Position numbers and translations under genes: made by a program
The notes under the pieces: generated by a model
Seen by the model: only the letters and a program-made list of their open reading frames with translations
What the model was told of the DNA's origin: nothing
The model's database searches: none
NCBI GenBank assembly: GCA_958450325.1
Contig: OY288241.1
Span: forward strand, 43,896,278-43,960,277
Direction of reading: 5' to 3'
DNA length: 64,000 bases
Source: Agrostemma githago
Lineage: Eukaryota; Streptophyta; Magnoliopsida; Caryophyllales; Caryophyllaceae
Part shown: positions 55,092 through 64,000 of the stretch, piece after piece
Layout: every line of letters begins with the position of its first letter
Position numbering within the stretch: position 1 is the first letter of the stretch

Positions 55092-57932
55092 TGTAACACC
55101 CGCTATTTTTCTAAGCATTTTTATTCTTTCTGTTAGGACTCCGTCCTAACTCGCTCTGTCGCTTTTCGGCCTCATATTTCATCATTTTACTAAGCTCTAT
55201 TTTTATTTTCTAAAGATTTAATTCTTTCAAATCTATTTATTTGATTTTCTTCGTAAACTAATTTATTTTCCGCGAGTAATTCTATTTTTCTTCGATTTGA
55301 CGTTTTTAAGCTTGGACTTAAGATTTTCCTCTTCCTAAAAATGTCTAAACACATTTCTATAATATTTTCAACTAAAATATATTTTTATTTACGAAAATTT
55401 AGCCTTTAACGATTTTATTACGAAGTTTCGTAAATAATTATTTTTCAACGTGAGGTTTACTCGAATTGCTTTGAAATGCTTTTAATAATTTTACGATCCT
55501 TATTTTTATCAATCTACAACTAATTTGGACTCATATTTTCCTTGTGTGGACCGTGACTCCCATGTCACACACTACATTAAATTTTTACTACATTTTGTTT
55601 TATAACATGGATTAAGCTTTTAGATATTTTCTTTCTTCTCATTTATTTTGGGTGAATTAAGAATAAACTTTTCATACTCCATACACACTTCATTTAGCTG
55701 GTTTTTATCAAGTTAGTGTAGCCTTGTTTTCATCAATTTTAAAGTCTCATTTATCCATAAAGTTTTCATACTCTTTTATTCATTCATTCACCAATTTATT
55801 CAATGCAAATACTCTTCATTTCCTCTCTTTTGGACATGGTATTCAGCAGTAATTCCAGCCAATATTTTTCTCAAAATCGAGTCTTGATCGTCTCATTATC
55901 ATCTCCAAATTAATCGTCTATCTGTCTCCTTCGTTAAGGTATTAATCGATTTCATTTCCAATCATTTTTACCTTGATTTTTCAGCGATCTTATGGTATTT
56001 TCATACCATGAAATTCATGTTTTTTTAGGCTTCCGAAGCGATCCCGCAGAAACGAATATATCGTAGATTCGGAATTGGATTAGGGGTAACGTCGATGTTA
56101 CTCGGTACTGCATGATTTAATTTGTGTAATTGCATGTATATAATTATAATTTTATTTTGGACAATATATGTATGTCATAAAATCTAGAAAATTTTTAAAA
56201 GTTGAAAATTTGCGTTTTTCGGTATTTTTATCGCTTTTACGAGATTAACGATTAAATCGTCATATTAATTTGTAAAATCATAATATTCGGCCTAAACATG
56301 TAATATATGTTTATATTCTGTAAAAATGTGGTTTTTGATGATTTTTAATAATTTAGTATTTTTCTGATATTTTAGTTATCGATTATTGAATTATTACCGT
56401 TAACGAACAAAAACGATTAAAAGCCGATTTTTAGTTCTAGTACCTAAACATTTGATTTTAATCTAATTTTTGACGTGGTGAAACTTTCTGATGAAATAAA
56501 ATTTCCTGAAGTTTTTCATAATTTTTCGGAATTGTTAAGAGGATGAATTAATTAATCACTTTAAATCATCGCTTATCGTTAAAACCGTGTTTGTCGTTTA
56601 AATTCTCGATTTCTGGTCCTATGATTAAATCTGGAAAAAAATTGTGATTCTGATGATTTCATACTAAAAGTAATTTTATGATTTTTAGTGCCTTAATAAA
56701 TGTTCGGAACGATAAGTTTTATTAATGGAATCGTTAATTGTGAAAACGGGTTTTAAAGACGGTTTTGACGTGATTTGGTAAATCTGGAACTTCGGAAAAT
56801 CTGGAAAGTTAGTATATTCTGGAAAATGATGATTTTTAAGTTTAATAATAATTTTTAGACATTAATACTTAAATCGTTTTGTAATTACTATTTTTATTAA
56901 TCGTTATTGTCGAGATTAGACGATTAACGAGAAAACGCTTTAAAAACCGAGTTTTAGGATACTGGAAAATTTTCTTTTCTACACAGAATGTCCATAAATA
57001 TATTTTAACCATTTTACATAATTTTTGTACTATTTATTAAAGTATTTAATTTATAAGTATTGATTTTCGGACAAATTGTGATTTATCGTTAAAATGCTTC
57101 GTCTTACCTAAAAGAATTATTTTTCCAGCAATTTTGAAAGTATTTAAATCTGAAACTTTAAGAGTTAAATCATCTCTTAACGTACTCTAAATATATTTGT
57201 TGGTTTAATTAAATAAAGACGTTCAAATATTTAATTTGATATTTGCCGTAAAATCCTATTTATAATCGTATTGTCGAAACTAATAATAATTAGGGAATTT
57301 TAGTTTTATAAATTTTGGAAACACCCTAATTAGTAGTATTTAAAATGTTTAAAACATTTCTAAATCATTTTATAATCGCTTGTATGACGTTTCAATAATT
57401 TCATTAACTCAAATGTTCTCGTTTTAAGAATTAATATCGTTAAGGCCGAAAGTACTAGTTTTATAAATCTATATCGTTTACTAAAAATGTTTTATTAGTA
57501 TAAATTAATATTTTTGATAATTTGATATAATGCTATTTTTGCAAAGTTTCTAAATATAGAAGTTTCTAAATATAGAAGTTTCCTAAAATAGAAAGTTTCC
57601 TCTTTCGGAAGGCGATCCTTTTTCCCTTTTGTTCTCTTATTATTATAATGATTATATCTCTTAAATATATCGATAATGGCTTTGTTTTGGAGTTATGGAA
57701 TAAGGACAAGTGTGAGGTTAGAGTAATATATACTGGGGTTTACGTTTTTGCCATCAATTATAAGGCTGGTGTGTCTTTATGGGGCACACTGGTTGTTGAA
57801 CCGAGCATATATGGTGTTCGGGAGTGCGTGTACATTTTGACCTTAAACTCGTGCCTCGCAGTGTAAGACGCCGTCGGGTTGAACTGAGTATATATGGTGC
57901 TCGGGAGGGGTGTGCATATTATCTTAAACTAG
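55092..57932 (+). mobile_element. Element E: LTR-like sequence starting TGTAACACC, broken by a CACTA element
   Basis: Element D sequence stops at 55091 and a very AT-rich stretch starting TGTAACACCCGC follows, the start used by Tekay-type and other chromovirus LTRs. It has no coding sequence. The right part (57650-57930) holds two imperfect copies of GAGCATATATGGTGTTCGGGAG / GAGTATATATGGTGCTCGGGAG-like words (57802 and 57885), comparable to the iterated motifs in other LTRs. The far LTR end is not visible. Confidence 0.4.
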
Positions 57933-57942
57933 CACTACTACA

Positions 57943-58200
57943 AATAAGATTAAATAGGATGGGTCTTAACCATCCTATATAGGATAAGGAACCGTCCTTT
58001 AGGTCGATGTTCTATTAAATCAAATAGCGCGGTTCCAAGAAGGTCAAACCGTGCTATTTAATTGATTACAAATAGGCCGGTTGGAGGCGGAACCGTCCTA
58101 TTTAAGTCTTACAAACAGCACAGTTACAGCCGGAAGCATCCTATTTAATTGAATTACAAATAGCACGGTTATAGTACTGAACCATCCTCTTTAATACAAT
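57943..58200. repeat. CACTA subterminal inverted repeats (5 units)
   Basis: Units spaced about 45-60 bases apart each pair AAATAG.(A/C)CGGTT-like with AACC(G/A)T.CT.TTTAA-like arms. They would be expected binding sites for the CACTA transposition proteins. Confidence 0.75.
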
Positions 58201-58429
58201 TTATAAATTAAAAAAAGTTATATATATATATATATATAATTAACCAGCACAATAATCTAAATCAAAAAAAATATTCACAAATCACCAACGCTCCTAAAAC
58301 TATTGATCAAAAGAAATGCATACATATGGTTGTATCGTATCAAACTTAATTTATAAATCATTCGGGTAGAAGAGATTACAATTGGAGTAGCACTAGAACT
58401 AGCAATTATCATTGACAATTTTAGACTTT

Positions 58430-58620
58430 TCAAGTACGGAGTATGATTTTGCCTTCCTTGTACTTATGAGACTCCTCATAGGCTCGTTCATACTTCCACC
58501 CAAGCAGCTCATGGCAATCGGAGAAATAGACATCAGCCACCGTGTGTAGACCGGTCATGAGGTGTCTGTCCTCTTTGGGCCCAACATCGATGTTCATGTC
58601 ATGGGAAAACAAAAAAGGCC
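58430..58620 (-). pseudogene. Captured Yippee-like exon
   Basis: Behind an AG acceptor (58621-58622 on the minus strand), the frame reads LFSHDMNIDVGPKEDRHLM, then TGLHTVADVYFSDC and GWKYERAYEESHKYKEGK. This is plainly the second half of a plant Yippee-like zinc-binding protein. The first Cys of the second C-x2-C pair is Phe here (FSDC), so zinc binding would be lost. No N-terminal exon is found next to it. Its place inside a CACTA end suggests capture. Confidence 0.8.
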
Positions 58621-58789
58621 CTACTATTTTTCCCCTGAATAACCAAGAAAGAATTCAATACATCCATCAGAAGTCAAAACAGCTATGATAAGTAATTGAT
58701 AGCAGCGGAATATGATCTTAGTTGTGCCATCAATTATTCCAGAAATCAAGATAGAATAATATGACAAACAGGAGTAACAAAAGACCTTC

Positions 58790-58890
58790 ATTTCAACAAT
58801 ATTTGCAGGTTCTTGAACTTATTTGAAACGTCATTGGCATCTCCAATCAATAGTTCAGAAAGCCCTTTGTGTGTAATCAACTTCCGCAAG
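58790..58890 (-). pseudogene. Possible captured exon, unidentified
   Basis: After a TTTGCAG acceptor (58891-58897, minus strand) the frame reads LRKLITHKGLSELLIGD, then a helix-like NKFKNLQILLK before a stop. It looks like a real exon by composition and splice context, but I cannot name the gene. Confidence 0.3.
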
Positions 58891-59641
58891 CTGCAAAGTG
58901 ATAATGAAAGGAGCCAAGAAGACACACGGCTCCTCAAAAAAGAAACATTCCTTGAACAATGTCATGTATCCCAATTTCCATTTCAATAATAAAACCCAAG
59001 CATTACGACACACAACTACAATAAATGAGGAATCGACAAGCAAATCTAATATCATGGATTTTATGGCTCACCTTTGAGAAATTGTCAAAAACAAAAAAGC
59101 ATTGGCAATTGAGGTTCTCATCTAACCAAATCAACAACAACATCCTCCATTACTTGGTTAAACAAAGCTACACTTGCACACCAAGCACAAATCTTGTCTA
59201 AATCTAACATTCACAACAATATGAGTACGTAATATACCCAATGCCAACTTGCAAACAAACAAACAAAATTATTCTAGTTAAGTTGTTTCACAATCAATTC
59301 AGTCACACTTGGTTTTCCTAAAATCAAGAAAATCCATTAAAAAACAGCAATTCAATCATGCCAAAGAGTAATAATCTACAACAAAGATAACCATCACATA
59401 CAATAGAGGCAGCCGGTATATATACACATACACCACGAGTTATAGGGTACATATAGGGGAATAGGGCGAAAAGGAAAGTGAAAGAGGATACCAGGAGATT
59501 GATCATGGGAGTGAAGGTGATGCCAAGGATAGTCGCGAAAGAGAGAATGATCATCGTCATCATTGGGAAAGAGGTGACCACCGTCGGAAAGTTTGGCGGC
59601 GAAACGGAAGGAGCGGGAGACCAGCTCGTAGCGTTACATAA

Positions 59642-59757
59642 CATGACGTTAAATTTATTGAAATAGCAATGGATAAGACCAGCTCGTAGCATTACATACC
59701 ATGATGTTAAATTCAGTGAAATCGCATTGGATAAGACCATGTTCAGCAAGACGAGCA
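59642..59757 (-). repeat. 58-bp tandem duplication of part of the RIO2-like exon
   Basis: The segment ending at the exon's donor (CAT at 59700-59702) recurs 58 bases further on (CAT at 59642-59644) with about a dozen changes. The first copy reads GLIQCDFTEFN. The second, in another frame, reads GLIHCYFNKFN. Confidence 0.75.
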
Positions 59758-59810
59758 ATTAAACCCATTACAGTTTCAAATACAACATCATAATATTCCA
59801 CGCGCTTCAC
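59700..59810 (-). pseudogene. Captured RIO2 kinase exon (catalytic loop)
   Basis: A 111-base exon with clean acceptor (GTGCAG) and donor (ATG|GTATGT) encodes VVFETVMGLIARLAEHGLI, then QCDFTEFNIM. It matches the catalytic loop of the atypical kinase RIO2 (usual HCDFNEFN), which acts in 40S ribosome maturation. The His is Gln and the first Asn is Thr, while the Asp is kept. Only this exon is recognisable, so it is a fragment. Confidence 0.82.
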
Positions 59811-60889
59811 CTGCACAGTGATTCATAAAAAAAACAGAATTTTGAGGATCAGAATGCCACATGATAAACGGAAAATGAAGCAAACTGGACAAGCAAACAA
59901 GATGTGGAGAGTGAATTCTCACAGCGGATATAAATGCTAATGCCAGTGATAAAAGAACAATACAATACAATAGAGTTAGGTAGAAATGAAAAGGGAGAAG
60001 TAAATATAAGATACAGAGAGCAGAAATGGGAGAAGTAGAGAAACTGAGAGATGGTGAGAGGAGAAGATGGTTGGGTCTGAGCGTATTTGAAGAGAAGAGC
60101 AAGTGATTTAGGGATTTTAATTTCAAGCATCCCCCAACTCCCATCTCCATTTTATCTTTTCTATTCCCAAACTTGACAAGTCGACTACTTACTTACTCAT
60201 CTGGCTATTTAACCGAACTCAACAAAGGTGTGAGTCGCTGCTAGAGCTGAGACCTCACAAGCGGATCATGCTACAAAATACTCAAAAAAAATACAACTTC
60301 AAAATCTTCAGAAATTATATGCCTACATTACTCCAAACAAACAAAATTGACAGAACCGAAATCAAGATATCAAAATCAAAATTGCAACAGAAATTTATAG
60401 TAGTAGAAGTTCGACATTCACTAACGACTTCCAGTGACTTCAGAGCAACATCACTGAAACTCCTCCGAGCTTCACTCTCGTAAATCAGCCTACGAAATTC
60501 TCAAAAGAAACACAACTTCAAAATCTTCGAAAACTTATGCATACATTACTAAAATTGACAGAGCAGAATCTAAATGCGTAAAACATAAATCTAATAACCT
60601 ATAATGCAGAATTTGACAGAAATTCATCGTAAAATGGACTAACAACCTAAAATCTAATTACTCCAACTCATTTTCACCAAATCAAACAAATTATAGACTA
60701 GAATAAATGCATAATCTAGCAGTTCATCACAAAACGATAATATTCAACATCACCAAATTGAACGAAATGATTTCCAGTAAATTGAACGAAATCAACGATA
60801 AAAAAAACTCTCAGATAATAAGCAAACCTAGGTTAAATTGGCGCAAGAATGATGAAGCAAACCTAGGATACATGAACTTGCGAGTACAA
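59811..60889. other. CACTA interior or captured flank, no gene named
   Basis: Minus-strand pyrimidine-rich sequence (59950-60150) with open frames rich in Ser, Leu and Phe, probably a captured 5' flank or intron. The part 60270-60560 holds a diverged repeat of ACAACTTCAAAATCTTC-GAAA (60292 and 60509). Nothing coding is supported. Confidence 0.45.
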
Positions 60890-62447
60890 TGATGGGAGGG
60901 ATTTGTCGTGGATCCCGCCGTCAAATATAAAACCGACTATTCCTATTGGGTAGCTAGGGCAAGTAGGGTCGAATCCACAGGGACGGGGTGTCAGACTAGG
61001 GTGTGCTACGGTCAAAGACTCGGTTCAAGACAAGCTAATCTAGGGGATAGGCTAATGACTAGGCTAAGTCTAAAACGCGGGAAAGGAAGGCTAAACAAGC
61101 ATCTAACGACTAAGGGAAGCTAATAAAACGATAAGAAGAAACTAGGGTTAGGTCGGGTTCATGGATGTCAAAGGCATAAAAAGGGGAAAAACGGGGTTAC
61201 TAGCATGTTTTCGTAGCCTAGGTTCCGATCGGGCTCTCGCTACTTAAATGGTCTAGGGGTCACCCTCACCATGCTCTCGCTACTAATGAGGTTACCAAAC
61301 CTACAACCAAACACACACATACAAGAGAAGAGGCAAGAAAAACAAGGATTGATCGTCTCTAGTCTCACAAGCATTACATCGAACATGTGGAGTGCAAGGT
61401 TAATAGGAAACAACAAAAACAACATCTAGCACCACCCATCTCACCCTAATCATCCACAATCACAACCAATCACCCTAATAACCCTAGCAAGAATCTACTC
61501 TAACATATCTAAAGGAAAACTAACACTAACAAGAGAAACCAAAACAAGAACAAGAGCATACATATGTAAAACTAACAAAGATGATGAACAAAACAATGAA
61601 CAAGATCTAAAGATGAAAACTTGAATGATAAAACAAAGATTAAGAGAAAGGAAAAGAGATTATACCATGCTAGAAGATGAAAGCAAGAATGAAAACTTGT
61701 ATAAAAGAGAAAACCCAAAACAATCTTCCAAGGTTGTCAATCTTGGTGGAGATCTTCAAGAATTCCTTAATACAAGATTAGCTAACTAGATTAAGGACTA
61801 ATTACCAACTAATCTACTCTAATCTATGCTAATCTATGCTAAAGTAGTCTAGGGTTTAGTGGGTAATGTCTCCCATAAGCTTACAAAACAAGGGAAGAGT
61901 ATATATAGGGTTACAAGTGGAAATGAGAAGAAAGAAAACAAGGCGGAGCTGCAGCAGGCCCTTCCCGACCGGGATTAGGTGGTCCCGGTCGGGAAGGGGT
62001 CGGTCCCGGCCGGGATGACCTGCTCCCGGTCGGGAAGGGCTCAAAACAGGAGCATCTCTTTTGTGCACCTCATCCTGGACGGGTTGAGGTCATACCCGTC
62101 GGGGATGAGTCTTGTAGGCCTCCAATATGATCTTTTTGGTCCCTCCTTGCCTCTCATGGGTTTCTCATCGATTCTCGGGACTCGGTATCGGGTCTCGGAG
62201 GCTCGGGATTGGGTCCCAAAGTCTCGGGGTCGAATCCAAGGCATCGAGTGATCGTTCCTTCACTTCGTTGGCTCCAAAAAGTGTATGTATTGAGTCGGAA
62301 TCGCTCCAACTCTTCACGAATGGTCTCGGGAACCTGAAACGAGCTAGAGGAAGTATAAGTAGTCCATAAATCGCTCCCAAGGAGCGATTCCACAAGGAAA
62401 ATGGGACCAAAATACTACGAAATAGGCACTACAAACTACACTTATCA
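60890..62447 (-). mobile_element. Second Athila 3' LTR
   Basis: 1558 bp, starting TGATGGGAGGG and ending CACTTATCA on the plus strand. It is clearly homologous to the first Athila's LTRs at both ends but diverged in the middle, so it is a different subfamily. Its minus-strand TATA-like box lies at 61900-61908, with six TCCCGGTCGGGA-type words upstream. Confidence 0.88.
61900..62110 (-). promoter_or_regulatory. Second Athila LTR promoter: TCCCGGTCGGGA cluster and TATA box
   Basis: Four TCCCGACCGGGA-like words (61960-62040), a spacer of about 30 bases, two more inverted words (62072-62110), and CTATATAT at 61908-61900 on the minus strand. Here the LTR motif matches the internal array of the first Athila (27157-27370) better than that element's own LTR motif. 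Confidence 0.5.
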
Positions 62448-64000
62448 ACTCCCCCACACTTAACCCTTACTCGCCCTCGAGTAAGCACAAACTAACTACT
62501 AAACTAGCCGAGCGGGTATTAGCGCACCTTACGCCCTTTCAACTCACGCGAGTACACTTAGAGGGAAAAGTGCACTCCGCAAGGCAAGTGGGGTCTTGCG
62601 ACAAAACTGTGGATGCAACCGGACACAAAAACACATAAACAAACAAACATACAAACAAACACACAAAAGGTTGCACCCAAAAGAAAAGAAATACCGCTTC
62701 CCTCAAGCAAGCGGTGAAAGAATCACCGGTTTAGAACTCAAGGCAAGTGACAACGTTCCCAAGCTAGCAATACAAACCAAAATGGACAAAACCCTAATAG
62801 TATGACGATAAAGCAATAAAAACGTTGGTAACTTACCTCGGTTCCTCCTAACCTTCTAAGAACGTACCACGGGACGATCGGCGGGATGGAAAAAGGATTA
62901 ACCACGGTGTTAGTCGACACTGTAGGTAAGTGAGACCCCGCCCCCTTTAGCTATGAGCCAAGAGGGTCGTCCCATGTCCGAAACCGCCTAACTAGTCCAA
63001 GTAAAAAGGGTGAAAATATTTGCAAAGTGAGGGAAGACAGACCTTTGCAGCTATCATCCTTCCTAGGGACTCGGTCCTTTGGTAGGCTCTTCACGGCAAA
63101 AGTCGAAAAAAGGCTTATTTTTGTGGGGTTAGGATCTTTTTGTGAGACGATTTTCTTCTTGGCATTTTCTCTTTTCTTTTTTCATTTTTGCTTTGTATGT
63201 TGCCATGCCATTTCTTTTTCTTCTTTTCTATTTTCTTTTTGGCTTTTGTGCCTTTTCTTTTTCTTCATTTTTTTTCTTTCTTTCATTTTCTTTCTTTCAT
63301 TTTCTTTCTTTTTGCCCTTTTTGGCTTGGTTTGGCTTTTTGGCATTTCTTTGTGTAACAAGAAAGAGAGAACTCAACAATTTGCAAATTTTATTTGGTGA
63401 ATATGTGTAGGAGTGGGTGAATGGGTAAGTCGGGAGCGCGCTTTCCCTTCAAACCCACAAAAAGGGGAGAACTTGGACTAGTCAAACAATGTCAAACAAG
63501 GTCACCTAAGGGACGGGACTCGGCAACCAAGGTCTTTTCACACCGTGGGTGGTCATAATGGTCAAATGCAAATCCCGTAGTAAATCCCTAGTAAGCTAGG
63601 TGGACTCAAGATAAAGGACCAACGAATTCATTGATTTAGAGTCATTCTACTAGACTAAAGTCCGAGACTCGATTTATACTACTAGGATGGGAAAGTAAAC
63701 ACTTGCGCACTAGCCTCTAAACCGGGTTTTCGAAAACCGATTACACACTAGACACAAATACACAAGACAAGACAAAGACGAGACAAGAACGAAAGAAAAA
63801 GAGACCAAAGGCAACAAAACAAAACAAAACAAAACAAACACACAACGAGAACAAACACCACCCCGAACTTCCAAACAAGCCACCACAACAACCACCAATT
63901 TCAACAAGCTCCACCCGAGCACACCACATCACAAACCTTCTCCAAACTTCACAAGAAATAAAGAGGGAAAAGGAATAGAAGATGTTACCGGATGTCTTGA
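62448..64000. other. Second Athila 3' internal region, non-coding
   Basis: Counterpart of 24643-26190, including the GAGTAAGCACAAACTAACTAC block, the pyrimidine tract (63170-63315) and the A-rich AAACACACA stretches. The open frames here are low-complexity artefacts. Confidence 0.75.

Larger units (their letters stand above)
57933..60889. mobile_element. CACTA (En/Spm) transposon end with captured gene pieces
   Basis: Starts CACTACTACAAATAAG, a typical CACTA terminus, followed by five imperfect inverted repeats of the form AAATAG-CGGTT ... AACCGTCCTATTT (57943-58200), the subterminal pattern of this superfamily. Downstream lie exon pieces of plant genes on the minus strand. No transposase is seen and the other terminus is absent, because the second Athila begins at 60890. 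The element is probably non-autonomous. Confidence 0.65.
60890..64000 (-). mobile_element. Second Athila-type element (3' LTR and 3' internal part)
   Basis: LTR at 60890-62447, then a purine tract (minus strand AAGTGTGGGGGAGT) and internal sequence matching 24643-26190 of the first Athila nearly throughout. Same minus orientation. The element runs off the window before its gag. A possible left target copy is TACAA (60885-60889), but the right copy cannot be seen. Confidence 0.88.

Overview
This is plant nuclear DNA, almost certainly from a eudicot with a large, repeat-rich genome. It shows nested Ty3/Gypsy elements of the Tekay, Athila and Tat/Ogre lineages, plant-type tRNA primer sites, GT-AG introns of about 70-120 bases, a CACTA transposon end and captured plant gene exons. 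A Caryophyllales origin is only a guess from the style of the repeats. I see no single-copy host gene that looks intact, and no rRNA, tRNA or organelle sequence.

Left half (1-38445). The oldest layer (element A) is a plus-oriented Tat-like element. Its internal tail (1-258) and 3' LTR (259-877, resuming at 36352-38445) were split by element B. Element B (883-36346, TSD CCTAG, 2.16-kb LTRs) is a minus-oriented Tat/Ogre-type element with a tRNA-Arg-like primer site. It has only a C-terminal gag fragment (22255-22899), no recognisable protease, RT or integrase, two tandem arrays near its 3' LTR, and an antisense, seven-exon gene encoding a plant mobile domain (PMD) protein (5629-19584). Two younger elements sit inside B. 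One is a complete Tekay-like chromovirus (6484-17756, TSD GTACG, LTRs about 99.6% alike by eye), which splits PMD exon 2 exactly at a codon boundary. The other is an Athila-type element (23103-32633, TSD GAGAC, minus strand) that kept gag and protease but has no RT, RNase H or integrase.

Middle (38446-45575). A probable solo or broken LTR is followed by an A/T-rich, Helitron-like region. That region holds a decayed multi-exon replication protein A (RPA70-like) gene and duplicated AT-rich blocks.

Right half (45576-64000) looks like a five-layer nest running off the window. Element C is a plus-oriented sister of B with the same gag fragment. It is broken by element D, a minus-oriented Tat-like element with an antisense DUF7745/PMD-like gene carrying two stops. 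D is broken by a TGTAACACC-type LTR, that LTR by a CACTA transposon end carrying captured Yippee-like and RIO2-kinase exons, and the CACTA by a second Athila-type element.

The most unusual pattern is shared across unrelated families. Each well-preserved LTR has a cluster of iterated, family-specific 12-20 bp motifs (mostly quasi-palindromic) shortly upstream of its TATA-like box. In three families the same motif recurs inside the element, twice beside or within an antisense gene.
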